Shown: one piece after another, positions 16,876-26,132 of the stretch
How positions within the stretch are numbered: position 1 is the stretch's first letter
Layout: each line of letters starts with the position of its first letter
Source of the DNA: Mesobacillus maritimus
GTDB taxonomy: Bacteria; Bacillota; Bacilli; Bacillales; Cytobacillaceae
Length of the DNA: 64,000 nucleotides
Direction of reading: 5' to 3'
Assembly: GCF_023715205.1 (NCBI RefSeq)
Contig: NZ_JAMBNR010000009.1
Location: 1-64,000 of the forward strand
Notes under the pieces: model-generated
What the model saw: the letters and a program-made list of their open reading frames with translations, nothing else
What the model was told of the DNA's origin: nothing
Databases searched by the model: none
Program-made: the position numbers and the translations under genes

Positions 16876-17705
16876 TGGCTACTGAATATGTGAAATACGT
16901 CGATGTAACGAAATGTGATGGCTGCCGAGCCTGTATGGTTGCCTGTAAAAACTGGAATGACCTACCTGCAGAACCCCAGGATTTCCTGGGGACGATGCAG
17001 TCACATGCCAATGTATCGGCTGATACATGGAACGTCTTAACCTTTGTTGAGCATGAGAATTCAGAAGGGAAGTTAGACTATCTCTTCCGTCACTCCTCTT
17101 GCTACCATTGTACAGATGCAGCATGTGAAAAGGTTTGTCCAGAGAATGCGATCAGCTATACCGATTTTGGTACAGTCGTCATCGATCAAGATACTTGTGT
17201 AGGCTGTGGGTATTGTGTGCAAAACTGTCCGTTTGATGTCATTTCTCTTAAAACATATAAAGATAAAAATGGAGACGAATACCGTAAGGCGCATAAGTGT
17301 ACGATGTGTACCGATCGTTTAGAGGAAGGGCTACAGCCAGCATGTGTCACAACGTGCCATACGGAAGCAATGGAGTTTGGCGAAAAAGAAGCGATGATTA
17401 AAAAGGCGGAAAAACGTGTTCAAGAAATCAAAGACCGTTATCCAAACGCGAATGTCTATAATCCAAAAGGCGTTGGTGGTACACATACCATTTACGTTTT
17501 GACTGAAAAGCCTTCCGTTTATGGAATGCCTGAAAATCCAAAAGTACCAACATCGGCTGTCCTTTGGAAAGACTATGCCCAACCAATCGGCAAGGCAATG
17601 GTCGGTGGTGTAGCGATGGCTTTAGCTGGTGCATTTGTTGCTAACAAATTCTTTGATAAGAAGAATAACCAAGAAAATAGGGATGGAGGTGGCAGCCATG
17701 AGTAA
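16875..17705 (+). CDS. fdhB: Formate dehydrogenase iron-sulfur subunit
   Basis: 276 residues, FdnH/HybA-like. Four Cys clusters bind [4Fe-4S] centres: CDGCRACMVACKNW (about residue 14), CYHCTDAACEKVCP (about 77), CVGCGYCVQNCPFD (about 108) and CTMCTDRLEEGLQPACVTTC (about 140). A C-terminal hydrophobic span (VGGVAMALAGAFVA, about 243-258) anchors it. It has no signal of its own and should be exported with the TAT-bearing catalytic subunit. The ATG overlaps the fdhA stop (TAATG). It relays electrons from formate to the cytochrome b subunit. Confidence 0.95.
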   Translation: MATEYVKYVDVTKCDGCRACMVACKNWNDLPAEPQDFLGTMQSHANVSADTWNVLTFVEHENSEGKLDYLFRHSSCYHCTDAACEKVCPENAISYTDFGTVVIDQDTCVGCGYCVQNCPFDVISLKTYKDKNGDEYRKAHKCTMCTDRLEEGLQPACVTTCHTEAMEFGEKEAMIKKAEKRVQEIKDRYPNANVYNPKGVGGTHTIYVLTEKPSVYGMPENPKVPTSAVLWKDYAQPIGKAMVGGVAMALAGAFVANKFFDKKNNQENRDGGGSHE

Positions 17706-18411
17706 TCAACTAGGTACCCAGATAAAAGTAAAACGTTTTTCCAAGGGGTTCGTTGTTGCACATGCTGTCAATGGTATTTCCTTTTTTGCTCTTTATTTAA
17801 CGGCCTTGCCAATGTATACGGAGTGGTTTGACTGGCTATATGTTCTTTTTGGAGGTCCCGAAAATGCACGATTCCTCCACCGAGTTTTTGCGGTCACGTT
17901 TATTTTGCCGACAATTATTATGTTAATTTTTGACCCAAAAGGTTTTTTCAATTGGATGAAAGAACTCGTAACCTGGAAAAAGCGTGATTTGCAATTTTTT
18001 ACTGAGTTTGTGAAGGATCTATTTGGTTTGAAGTTTAAACATGTAAAACAATCCTTCTTAAACGCTGGTGAGAAGATTAACTCGGTTTTACAAATCGTTT
18101 GTGCCATTCTCTTAATTGGTTCAGGATTTACGATGTGGTTTCCAGACGCATTCCCAAAGGCACTTGTCCAATGGGGGTACTTCTTGCATAATGTAGGCTT
18201 TGGTCTTGCTTTTGCGGTTGCTTTAGGCCATATCTACCTAAGCGTGATTCATAAAAATTCAAGACCTGGATTTAAAGGAGTCATTACTGGAGAAGTCCCT
18301 GCATGGTGGGCAAAGGATCATTATACTGAATGGTACGAAGAAGAAGTGGAAAAAGGCAACTTCCCAGATGTAGATATTGAGAAAGAAATGAAAAAACCAA
18401 CAGGTGCATAA
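17698..18411 (+). CDS. fdhC: Formate dehydrogenase cytochrome b subunit
   Basis: 237 residues, FdnI-like gamma subunit with about four membrane spans (for example VAHAVNGISFFALYLTALPM, FAVTFILPTIIMLIF, LQIVCAILLIGSGFTMWF, VGFGLAFAVALGHIYL). The His residues in these spans would hold two b haems, and electrons from formate reduce the quinone pool. The start is the ATG at 17698 with GGAGGTGG just upstream, overlapping the previous gene by 8 bases; the frame is open further upstream, but that part is the shadow of fdhB. The tail is charged and cytoplasmic. Confidence 0.93.
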   Translation: MSNQLGTQIKVKRFSKGFVVAHAVNGISFFALYLTALPMYTEWFDWLYVLFGGPENARFLHRVFAVTFILPTIIMLIFDPKGFFNWMKELVTWKKRDLQFFTEFVKDLFGLKFKHVKQSFLNAGEKINSVLQIVCAILLIGSGFTMWFPDAFPKALVQWGYFLHNVGFGLAFAVALGHIYLSVIHKNSRPGFKGVITGEVPAWWAKDHYTEWYEEEVEKGNFPDVDIEKEMKKPTGA

Positions 18412-18413
18412 CA

Positions 18414-18490
18414 AGAAAAGCGGAGGCGACTGTCCAGCGGAGTCCACTAGTCGCTAAAACCGAAGCTGGACAAGTAGAAAAGCGGAGGAG
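18414..18490 (+). repeat. GC-rich dispersed repeat (family 2), short copy
   Basis: It starts AGAAAAGCGGAGGCGACTGT and contains CCACTAGTCGCTA, GAAGCTGGACAAG and a second AGAAAAGCGGAGG. It shares these blocks with 43061-43292 and 60470-60752. It follows the fdh cytochrome gene directly. Confidence 0.75.
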
Positions 18491-18555
18491 ATTTATACGT
18501 AGCCTCACCAAAAGTTGAATTCAATCATTACACTAAAAAATAAATTAATGGTCAA

Positions 18556-18585
18556 AATGGCTGTCTGTATCAAGACAGCCATTCC
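18556..18585 (+). terminator. Hairpin after the fdhA-B-C genes
   Basis: AATGGCTGTCT, GTATCA, AGACAGCCATT forms a perfect 11-bp stem. The T-tract after it is poor, so it may attenuate or protect the 3' end, letting some transcripts reach fdhE. Confidence 0.6.
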
Positions 18586-18679
18586 TGTAAAAAAGAAATA
18601 TAGTTTCTGCAACATGTATTAGGATAAGTGAAAAGCAGTTAAGATACGGGATTGTATAATTGAAAGAGGTGTATCAAGG

Positions 18680-19489
18680 ATGAAAAAATCCGTTGTTTCA
18701 AAGGAATACACGAACCTACAAAAAGAGATTATTAAGCTACAAGAGCAGTGGAAGCAGGTGTTGAACCCAGATGTGATTCAACCGAAATTGGATCAGGCAG
18801 CATTAGCATCAGGTGTGCCAGCGGCTGCTCTGACGGCTATTGATTTTGATATTCCCCTATTCATACAGTGGATAGATGAGATAAATAGATTAATTGTGAA
18901 GAAAAATCCGGAATTAGAAGGAAAGTTGGGCAAAGTTAGGGAATTGTTAAATGAGGAAGTAGCGATTCGCTGGATTGATGAGGCTTTTGCTGTTAACCAG
19001 TTCTATTTTCAACAGTTTGCCCAAGAGCATGAGTTGGAAGGGTGGATGGCACCATTTTTAGCAGAAACAGCTTTAAGACCTTATTTACAGTTAGTCGCAG
19101 AGAAACTGCAGCCTGAGATTACTCATGCTGTCCATGGAGCTGGCTGTCCTGTTTGTGGTGAACCCGTGCGCTTAGCACAACTTGAGGAAAATGGGAAAAA
19201 GGTCGTTCATTGTCCACGCTGTTTGGTTCAATGGCCAGAAAAGCGCGTTGTATGTTCACACTGCGGAAATGAGGATTCTAAAACAATCCAATTTATCTCG
19301 GTTGAAGGAGACGCAACGTCCCAGTTACAAGTGTGCGATCAATGCCATGGTTATTTAAAGGTCATTGATACGAGACAATTCATTTCCAAACCTTCTTCTG
19401 CTATTCTTGATTTAAACAGTATCCACCTTGATTTTATTGCTCAAGATAATGGATACGGAGCAGCAACGGATCAGAATACTGCGAATTAG
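18680..19489 (+). CDS. fdhE: Formate dehydrogenase accessory protein FdhE
   Basis: 269 residues. The helical N-terminal half is followed by a rubredoxin-like metal-binding C-terminal half with four CxxC motifs: CPVCGEP (about residue 156), CPRCLVQW (about 178), CSHCGNED (about 193) and CDQCHGY (about 220). FdhE is a cytoplasmic chaperone that inspects respiratory formate dehydrogenase before TAT export. It follows fdhC and precedes mobA by 19 bases. The start has GAGGTG about 12 bases upstream. It supports the enzyme being an exported FDH-N-type complex. Confidence 0.9.
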   Translation: MKKSVVSKEYTNLQKEIIKLQEQWKQVLNPDVIQPKLDQAALASGVPAAALTAIDFDIPLFIQWIDEINRLIVKKNPELEGKLGKVRELLNEEVAIRWIDEAFAVNQFYFQQFAQEHELEGWMAPFLAETALRPYLQLVAEKLQPEITHAVHGAGCPVCGEPVRLAQLEENGKKVVHCPRCLVQWPEKRVVCSHCGNEDSKTIQFISVEGDATSQLQVCDQCHGYLKVIDTRQFISKPSSAILDLNSIHLDFIAQDNGYGAATDQNTAN

Positions 19490-19508
19490 GGAAAAGAAGG
19501 TGCAATAA

Positions 19509-20108
19509 ATGAAAGCCGGAGCCATTATTTTATCGGGTGGTCAATCAAGTAGAATGGGAACCAATAAGGCCCTTCTACCTTTTAATGAAAAAACAAATAT
19601 TGAGAGAATTAAGGATGAACTTAGTTCTCTTTTTGATGAAATCATATTAGTAACAAATCATCCTGAAGATTATTCATTTTTGAACATCAAGATGGTTTCG
19701 GACGTGTATCCAGGCAAAGGACCTCTTGCAGGTATTCATGCTGGACTTGCGGCTTCTGATTATGAAGAAAACATCGTTGTCGCATGTGATATGCCGTTTG
19801 TTTCGGCTGAGCTTGCTGGAACTCTGGTTCAAAACCTAAAGCATTATGATGCCATGGTTCCTGTGATTGGGGGAAGAAAGCACCCATTATTTGCAGCCTA
19901 CCAAAAAAGAATTGTAGCTGAAATTGAAAAATGTTTACAGGAAGATCGGTTACGGATGATTCATCTATTAGAAAAACTAAATGTGCGCTATCCAGAGGAA
20001 GTCGATTTGCAAGCTTATTGTGATGGTAGTTTGGAAGAAATCTTTTTTAATATGAATGTTCCGGAAGAATATGAGGAAGCGAAAAAACGCCTAGAAACAA
20101 GGAACTAA
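19509..20108 (+). CDS. mobA: Molybdenum cofactor guanylyltransferase MobA
   Basis: 199 residues. The nucleotidyltransferase signature ILSGGQSSRMGTNKALLPF lies at residues 7-25, with ACDMPFVS near residue 97 and HPLFAAY near 122. MobA joins GMP to molybdopterin to form the bis-MGD cofactor needed by the formate dehydrogenase encoded upstream. The ATG has AGAAGGTG upstream. It sits in the run mobA-moeA-moeA2-moaE-moaD-moeB. Confidence 0.93.
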   Translation: MKAGAIILSGGQSSRMGTNKALLPFNEKTNIERIKDELSSLFDEIILVTNHPEDYSFLNIKMVSDVYPGKGPLAGIHAGLAASDYEENIVVACDMPFVSAELAGTLVQNLKHYDAMVPVIGGRKHPLFAAYQKRIVAEIEKCLQEDRLRMIHLLEKLNVRYPEEVDLQAYCDGSLEEIFFNMNVPEEYEEAKKRLETRN

Positions 20109-20137
20109 GATGCGGCAGACGAAAGGGTGGAGTGGAG

Positions 20138-21370
20138 ATGCAATTCTTTAAAGTGAAAACAGTGGAGGAAACCTTAGCCTTAATTGAGGAGAACATTCCA
20201 AAAATAAGGGAGGTGTCCGTCCGTTCTTTAGAAGAAGCGCTACACTGTATCCTTGCGGAGTCAATCGTTGCAACGGAAAATGTTCCTGGGTTTGACCGTT
20301 CAACGGTCGATGGATATGCTGTCATGGCCAAAGATACGTATGGTTCATCCGAATCGATGCCAGGCTTTTTAACAGTAACCGGGGAAGTGAAAATGGGAGA
20401 AGCAGCTACCCACCCGTTAAATCGAGGCGAAGCGATTTATGTGCCAACCGGTGGGATGCTCCCGGCTGGCAGTGACAGCGTTTTAATGATTGAACATTGT
20501 GAAGAGATTGGTGGTTTGTTAAATACATATAAACAAATCGCCCCTGGGGAAAATGTGATTCGCGCTGGTGAGGATATTCGCGAAGGAGAAGTGCTTCTCG
20601 AAGCGGGGACAAAGCTTCGACCACAGGAAATTGGGGCTCTTGCTTCCCTAGGCATTTCCAAAGTGAAAGTATACCGTCCTATTAAGGCGGCTTATTTATC
20701 AACTGGAGACGAAATTGTTCCTTACGATACCAAGATCCTTGAAATTGGCCAAATTCGTGATATCAATTATTTAACCGTTTCTGGACTTGCTCGTGAATGG
20801 GGTGTCGAGGTTTTTTATGGTGGGATTACGACGGATGACTATGAAGTTTTTGCAGCCAAAGCCCGCGAGCTTTATGAGCAAGCGGATTTGTTAATTTTAT
20901 CAGGAGGCAGTTCAGTCGGTGCTAAGGATTATACGACGGAAGTGATTCAGTCTTTAGGCGACCCAGGAGTATTTGTTCACGGTATATCAATTAAGCCTGG
21001 GAAACCGACCATTCTAGCAGTTGCGAATGAAAAGCCGGTAATTGGATTGCCAGGACATCCTGCTTCAGCGATGATCATTTTTAGATTGTTTGGGGAGAAG
21101 ATTGTTAAAAAGCTACAAGGGGAGCGTTCAGAAAAGAAACCAGAGCGTATCTTTGCACGCATTACGAAAAACATTGCTTCATCCCCTGGGCGTTCGGACT
21201 ATATTCGTGTACGCCTAGTCGAGAAGGATGGAGAATGGTGGGCAGATCCAATCATCGGTAAATCCGGGTTGATCACCACGTTGGTGAAAAGCGATGGGAT
21301 AGTTGAAATTGGTTCTGAAAAAGAAGGAATCGCACAGGGAGACTATGTACCTGTTTTAGCATCGAAATAA
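20138..21370 (+). CDS. moeA: Molybdopterin molybdotransferase MoeA
   Basis: About 410 residues, the normal MoeA length. Motifs include FDRSTVDGYAV (about residue 50), VPTGGMLPAGSDSV, the STGDEI segment near 190, LSGGSSVGAKDYT near 251 and GLPGHPASA near 306. MoeA inserts molybdate into adenylated molybdopterin. The ATG at 20138 is chosen over a GTG two codons upstream because AGGGTGGAG lies at the better distance. A second MoeA-domain gene follows 15 bases later; this one is the plain enzyme. Confidence 0.92.
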   Translation: MQFFKVKTVEETLALIEENIPKIREVSVRSLEEALHCILAESIVATENVPGFDRSTVDGYAVMAKDTYGSSESMPGFLTVTGEVKMGEAATHPLNRGEAIYVPTGGMLPAGSDSVLMIEHCEEIGGLLNTYKQIAPGENVIRAGEDIREGEVLLEAGTKLRPQEIGALASLGISKVKVYRPIKAAYLSTGDEIVPYDTKILEIGQIRDINYLTVSGLAREWGVEVFYGGITTDDYEVFAAKARELYEQADLLILSGGSSVGAKDYTTEVIQSLGDPGVFVHGISIKPGKPTILAVANEKPVIGLPGHPASAMIIFRLFGEKIVKKLQGERSEKKPERIFARITKNIASSPGRSDYIRVRLVEKDGEWWADPIIGKSGLITTLVKSDGIVEIGSEKEGIAQGDYVPVLASK

Positions 21371-21385
21371 GGGGGAGCCTAGAAA

Positions 21386-23305
21386 ATGGATGAACAGAGA
21401 TATAGACGGAAAATTTATTTGGAAGACAAGCCAAGAGCAGAAGCACTGAAGGAAATTCTCGAAGCCGCTCGCTTGTCACCGGAAACCGAACTCATCCCAA
21501 CAAGCGATGCTTTAGGCAGGGTTACAGCGAAACCTGTGTTTGCAAATGTTTCAATGCCGCATTATCATGCTTCTGCAATGGATGGGGTGGCGGTTAACGC
21601 AGAGGAAACGTATGAAGCGCATGAACAAAGACCACTTCATTTAAAAAAGGGCGAACAATTTGTTTATGTGGACACCGGTAATGCGATTCCACAACACTTT
21701 AATGCTGTCATTATGATTGAAAATGTGCAAATCATTGATGAAGATACAATTGAAATCATTGATCCAGCTACACCATGGCAACACATTCGTCCGATTGGGG
21801 AAGATATTGTACAAGAGGAAATGCTATTCCCCCAAGGACATAAGTTGCGTCCAGCCGATTTAGGCGCACTGTTGGCCGCGCAAATCACAGAGGTACCTGT
21901 TGCGAAAAAACCACTGGTGACCATTATTCCGACAGGCAGTGAATTGGTGGAAGCAGATGCTTCTTTGTCAGCGGGGAAAATCATTGAATTTAATGGGACG
22001 GTATTTGCCAACTATATCAAAGAGTGGGGCGGCGAGCCTGACCTTAAAAAGATCGTTCGTGATGAACCAGAGAATATTAGAGCAGCGCTTTTAGACGCGG
22101 TTGAGTTATCAGATATTGTCGTAATCAATGCAGGTTCTTCTGCAGGTTCTAAGGATTACACAGTTCATATTTTATCTGAATTAGGTACGGTGTTTACGCA
22201 TGGTGTTGCAACAAGACCAGGAAAGCCTGTGATTCTTGGAGAAATTAACGGGAAAATCGTTGTTGGTGTGCCAGGTTATCCAGTTTCTGCTTATTTAGCA
22301 CTAGAGTGGTTTGTTCAACCACTTGTTTGTAAGTACTTGCAGGTTCCAGTTCCGAAACGGCAAACAGCTGAAGTGAAATTAGGCCGCCGGATCGTTTCAA
22401 CCATGGGAGCGGAAGATTTCATTCGAATGAATATCGGCTATGTGAACGGACAGTTTATTGCCAATCCATTAACCCGTGCAGCAGGAGTAACGATGTCTCT
22501 TGTCCGAGCAGATGGACTGTTAGTTGTTCCACCTGAGTTGCTTGGATATGAACAGGGGGAGAGCGTTGAAATTGAATTACTTCGTCCACTAGAAGAAATT
22601 AAAAATGCAATCGTCTTCTCGGGAAGTCATGATTTGACGATTGATTTGCTTTCTTCTCAGCTTAAATGGGAACGTGAAGACATGAAAATTGTCTCTTCTC
22701 ATGTTGGAAGTATGGCCGGAGTCATGGCGATTCGAAAAGGAGAGGCTCATGTAGCGGGCATTCATTTGCTTGACCCGGATACGAAGGAATATAATGTATC
22801 ATATGTAAAAAAACTTCTTGCTGGACAAGAAGTCGTGTTGTACCCATTTTTAAAACGGACGCAAGGATGGATGGTACCGAAAGGCAATCCATTGCAAGTA
22901 GAAGGCATCGGTGATCTGGCAGAATCCCAAGCAGACTTTGCCAATCGACAAAAAGGTGCTGGCACAAGGATTTTATTTGATATGCTGTTAAAAGAGCAGG
23001 ATCTATCGCCGGAACAGATCAATGGATATGACCGTGAAATGTTCTCGCATTTAAGTGTTGCAGCGGAAGTCAAAGGCAATGAGAATGCGGTCGGACTTGG
23101 AATCTATCCTGCGGCAAAAGCGATGAATCTTGATTTTATCCCGGTGGCGGATGAATCGTATGATTTATTGATGACAAAGGCTTTTTATGAAAGTGAACAA
23201 GGGCGTTGGTTACGAGCTGTTATCCAGTCGGAACGCTTTAAGGCTGAGGTTGATAAAATTGGTGGTTATGCGGTCGTAGATGAAGAGAGCCCAATCTTTT
23301 TTTAA
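21386..23305 (+). CDS. MoeA domain fused to a periplasmic-binding-type domain
   Basis: 639 residues. Residues about 1-405 are a complete MoeA domain (MPHYHASAMDGVAVNAE, IPTGSEL, AGSSAGSKDYT, GVPGYPVSAYLALEW). Residues about 410-639 are a type-2 substrate-binding domain related to PBP/LysR-effector domains (FSGSHDLTIDLLSSQL, GLGIYPAAKAMNLDF). There is no signal peptide, so it is cytoplasmic. Similar fusions are annotated as molybdopterin biosynthesis proteins; the added domain may sense or hold molybdate or tungstate, which is inference. It could be specialised for the formate dehydrogenase metal. Confidence 0.88.
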   Translation: MDEQRYRRKIYLEDKPRAEALKEILEAARLSPETELIPTSDALGRVTAKPVFANVSMPHYHASAMDGVAVNAEETYEAHEQRPLHLKKGEQFVYVDTGNAIPQHFNAVIMIENVQIIDEDTIEIIDPATPWQHIRPIGEDIVQEEMLFPQGHKLRPADLGALLAAQITEVPVAKKPLVTIIPTGSELVEADASLSAGKIIEFNGTVFANYIKEWGGEPDLKKIVRDEPENIRAALLDAVELSDIVVINAGSSAGSKDYTVHILSELGTVFTHGVATRPGKPVILGEINGKIVVGVPGYPVSAYLALEWFVQPLVCKYLQVPVPKRQTAEVKLGRRIVSTMGAEDFIRMNIGYVNGQFIANPLTRAAGVTMSLVRADGLLVVPPELLGYEQGESVEIELLRPLEEIKNAIVFSGSHDLTIDLLSSQLKWEREDMKIVSSHVGSMAGVMAIRKGEAHVAGIHLLDPDTKEYNVSYVKKLLAGQEVVLYPFLKRTQGWMVPKGNPLQVEGIGDLAESQADFANRQKGAGTRILFDMLLKEQDLSPEQINGYDREMFSHLSVAAEVKGNENAVGLGIYPAAKAMNLDFIPVADESYDLLMTKAFYESEQGRWLRAVIQSERFKAEVDKIGGYAVVDEESPIFF

Positions 23306-23417
23306 CAGAAAATTTACAAGCCCAGCGATAATGTGGCTCATGTCATCAGTCAATGAGTCACTAGCGCTTTTTCTTTAAAAGCAACAGGATTAATGAGAGA
23401 ACCTTGAGGTGAACAAA

Positions 23418-23882
23418 ATGATGTACGAAATAGCAAAAGACCCAATTGATATTCAAGCAGTGATCGATAAGGTTGTTCAACGTGAAGCAGGTGCGATTAC
23501 GACTTTTATCGGTACGGTAAGAGAACTAACGAAAGGGAAGAAAACCCTCTATTTGATTTACGAAGCTTATGAACCGATGGCAGTGAAAAAGTTAGAGCAA
23601 ATTGGGACTGAAATCAAAGAGCGTTGGGAAGGCGCTGAAGTGGCCATCACGCACCGTGTTGGCAAGTTAGATATTACAGATGTTGCGGTCGTAATCGCTG
23701 TATCAACGCCACACCGTGCTGATGCATATGAAGCGAACCGCTATGCAATCGAAAGAATTAAAGAAATTGTTCCGATCTGGAAAAAGGAACATTGGGAAGA
23801 CGGGCAAGAGTGGATTGGAAATCAACTTGAGACGGTTGCTTACCCAAGTGGAAAACCAGAGGAGGGTGATTTGAATGAATAA
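23418..23882 (+). CDS. moaE: Molybdopterin synthase large subunit MoaE
   Basis: About 154 residues. The pattern GAITTFIGTVREL near residue 30, LIYEAYEPMA near 54, ITHRVGKLDI near 79 and VPIWKKEHWEDGQEWIG near 120 (including the conserved Lys pair) is MoaE. With MoaD it adds two sulfurs to precursor Z to make molybdopterin. AGGTGA lies about 7 bases before the ATG at 23418, so the GTG at 23409 is not preferred. It overlaps moaD by 8 bases. Confidence 0.93.
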   Translation: MMYEIAKDPIDIQAVIDKVVQREAGAITTFIGTVRELTKGKKTLYLIYEAYEPMAVKKLEQIGTEIKERWEGAEVAITHRVGKLDITDVAVVIAVSTPHRADAYEANRYAIERIKEIVPIWKKEHWEDGQEWIGNQLETVAYPSGKPEEGDLNE

Positions 23883-24108
23883 GGTCCTATTCTTTGCACA
23901 TTTGCGCGATGAAGCTGGAGAAGAATCCGTTCAACTTGATTTAGCAGGAAAAACGGTTGCTGATGTAAAGGCAATTGTTGCAGAGATCTATGGTCTACAA
24001 AAGCTAGATTCAGCGATGACTGCGATTAATGAAGAATTTGCTTCAAATGAGGAAGTAATCAAAGAGGGAGACGTCATTGCGTTTATCCCACCTGTTAGCG
24101 GAGGCTGA
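23875..24108 (+). CDS. moaD: Molybdopterin synthase sulfur carrier MoaD
   Basis: A 77-residue ubiquitin-fold protein ending in the obligatory Gly-Gly (FIPPVSGG), which is adenylated by MoeB and then carries a thiocarboxylate for molybdopterin synthase. It overlaps moaE by 8 bases (ATGAATAA), with GGAGGGTG upstream, so the two subunits are translationally coupled. moeB follows after about 50 bases. Confidence 0.93.
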   Translation: MNKVLFFAHLRDEAGEESVQLDLAGKTVADVKAIVAEIYGLQKLDSAMTAINEEFASNEEVIKEGDVIAFIPPVSGG

Positions 24109-24161
24109 TTGTCTCCGTATTTCTTTTTACAAACTTTGTATTCTTTAGGAGGATGACTCAC

Positions 24162-25181
24162 ATGTCCAATAGATATTCACGCCAGACGCTATTTCCTCCG
24201 ATTGGCAAGGAAGGTCAAGAAAAGATCCGCAGTAAACATGTGCTGATGATTGGAGCAGGTGCGCTCGGTTCAGGAAATGCCGAGGTGCTGACCAGGGCGG
24301 GTGTTGGCAAGTTAACGATCATTGATCGCGACTATGTAGAAGCCAGCAATTTGCAACGGCAACAGTTATATACCGAAAATGACGTCGCAGAGAAACTCCC
24401 AAAAGCAGCGGCTGCGGAAAAAAGATTGAAGGCCATCAACTCCGATGTCGAAATCCAGGCCATCATTGGCGATGCGACGCCAGAAAAATTAGAAGAGCTT
24501 GCCGATGAGGTTGACCTCATTATTGACGCGACAGATAACTTCGAAACGCGTATGGCGATCAACGATATTAGCCAGAAATATGAGATTCCTTGGATTTACG
24601 GAGCATGTGTGGCAAGCTACGGAATGAGTTTTACGGTGATTCCAGGTAAGACGCCGTGTTTAAACTGTTTACTAAAGACAATTCCCATTCAAGGAATGAC
24701 CTGTGATACAGGCGGCATTATCGGCCCAACCGTGCAAATGGTGGTAGCTCATCAGACCGCAGAGGCACTGAAGATTTTAGTTGAAGATTGGGACGCTTTG
24801 AGGTCGGCTTTTGTCAGCTTTGACGTGTGGCGCAACGACTATACGACCATGAAAATGTCCAGAGCCAAGGACCCGGGCTGCTTATCGTGTGGGGAGCATC
24901 CTGAATATCCTTATCTCAGTGCTGAAAATCGGACAAAAACAACTGTTCTGTGCGGCCGCGATACCGTCCAAATTCGTCCACCACATAATGAGGGCGTGGA
25001 TTTAAAAGAAATGGCTGGGAAACTAAAGGCATTAGGGTACGAAGTAAAAGGCAACCCATATTTACTATCAGCTGAGTTAGAGGAAAACCGTTTCGTTTTG
25101 TTCCAAGACGGACGCGCGCTCATTCATGGTACGAAAGATATGGCACAAGCCAAAAGCTTGTATAGCCGGTTGTTAGGTTAA
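24162..25181 (+). CDS. moeB: Molybdopterin-synthase adenylyltransferase MoeB/ThiF
   Basis: About 339 residues. The nucleotide-binding loop GAGALGSGNAE (about residue 32), the Arg-containing NLQRQQLY, DATDNFETRM and two zinc CxxC motifs (CLNCLL, CLSCGEHP) identify the E1-like MoeB/ThiF/HesA family. It adenylates the C terminus of MoaD. The C-terminal extension of about 70 residues is not a full rhodanese domain. AGGAGG lies 9 bases before the ATG at 24162 but touches the ATG at 24153, so 24162 is chosen. It is the last gene of the cofactor cluster; moaA, moaC, mobB and mod genes are absent from the window. Confidence 0.9.
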   Translation: MSNRYSRQTLFPPIGKEGQEKIRSKHVLMIGAGALGSGNAEVLTRAGVGKLTIIDRDYVEASNLQRQQLYTENDVAEKLPKAAAAEKRLKAINSDVEIQAIIGDATPEKLEELADEVDLIIDATDNFETRMAINDISQKYEIPWIYGACVASYGMSFTVIPGKTPCLNCLLKTIPIQGMTCDTGGIIGPTVQMVVAHQTAEALKILVEDWDALRSAFVSFDVWRNDYTTMKMSRAKDPGCLSCGEHPEYPYLSAENRTKTTVLCGRDTVQIRPPHNEGVDLKEMAGKLKALGYEVKGNPYLLSAELEENRFVLFQDGRALIHGTKDMAQAKSLYSRLLG

Positions 25182-25193
25182 TAGAAAGATTTA

Positions 25194-25227
25194 GGCACCT
25201 TTACACATGGTTGTGGGGTGTTTTTTT
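25194..25227 (+). terminator. Terminator after moeB
   Basis: GGCACC...CAC...GTG...GGTG forms a stem ending in a run of seven T. It closes the fdh-Moco gene cluster. Confidence 0.75.
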
Positions 25228-25428
25228 GTGGTGAAAATAAAGTGGGCAAATGTTAAATAGGTAAAAATAGAATACTCATTTTTGAAAATAGTACATCTAC
25301 TTCTGTATATAACGAATCAACCCTATTTAATTTTAAAAAATACTTCTCAGTCCTCTTTGAATCCAAAAATCTGTTAAAATAATATCTGTTTGATGAAACT
25401 GCCTATAAGGTGAAAAGGAGGAGTCTCT

Positions 25429-26103
25429 ATGTTTCATGAGCGTTTACAGAATCACTGGGGTGAATTATTAAAAGAGGAGTTCACCAAACCTTATTTTCAA
25501 CATTTGACGGAGTTTCTTCAAAAAGAATATAACGAAAAAATCGTTTTTCCTAAAAAAGAAGATGTGTTTAATGCGTTGCTACATACAGATTATGAACAGG
25601 TAAAGGTCGTGCTCCTCGGCCAAGATCCATATCATGGAGAGGGTCAGGCTCATGGGTTCAGCTTTTCAGTTCGGCCAGGAGTTAAGATTCCCCCATCCTT
25701 AAGAAATATTTTCAAAGAGTTGCATGATGATCTTGGTTGCGCTATACCGAATCATGGTTCGTTACTAAGCTGGGCGGACCAAGGGGTACTACTACTCAAT
25801 ACGGTGTTGACTGTCCGGGAAGGGGAGGCCCATTCACATAAAGGAACAGGGTGGGAAGTGCTGACCGATCGAATCATCTCTTTATTAAATGAACGAGAGG
25901 AGCCGGTGATTTTCTTGCTATGGGGCAAGCCGGCACAATTGAAGGCGAAGAAAATCGATCAAAAAAAACATGTGGTCCTTACCTCTGCTCATCCAAGCCC
26001 GTTATCTGCTAGGAGAGGTTTTTTAGGGAGTAAGCCGTTTTCCTTAACGAACCAGCATCTGCGAAATCTAGGGAAACGAGAGATAGATTGGGAGATAAAG
26101 TAA
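25429..26103 (+). CDS. ung: Uracil-DNA glycosylase
   Basis: A 224-residue family 1 UDG that removes uracil from DNA. Catalytic motif [13 protein letters not shown] contains Asp66. The uracil-recognition and DNA-intercalation motifs are visible as [24 protein letters not shown] and [12 protein letters not shown]. Length equals the family norm. The AAAAGGAGGAG ribosome binding site is strong. The order ung-ywdI-ywdK-gerQ matches B. subtilis. A parS-type site lies 14 bases after the stop. Confidence 0.97.
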   Translation: MFHERLQNHWGELLKEEFTKPYFQHLTEFLQKEYNEKIVFPKKEDVFNALLHTDYEQVKVVLLGQDPYHGEGQAHGFSFSVRPGVKIPPSLRNIFKELHDDLGCAIPNHGSLLSWADQGVLLLNTVLTVREGEAHSHKGTGWEVLTDRIISLLNEREEPVIFLLWGKPAQLKAKKIDQKKHVVLTSAHPSPLSARRGFLGSKPFSLTNQHLRNLGKREIDWEIK

Positions 26104-26116
26104 GACTATTTCGACA

Positions 26117-26132
26117 TGTTCCACGTGGAACA
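26117..26132. promoter_or_regulatory. parS: parS chromosome-partition site
   Basis: TGTTCCACGTGGAACA is a perfect 16-bp palindrome fitting the Bacillus parS consensus TGTTNCACGTGAAACA at all but one position, where it keeps symmetry. ParB (Spo0J) loads at such sites. It overlaps by four bases a second perfect palindrome (26129-26150), which is AT-rich. Confidence 0.85.
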
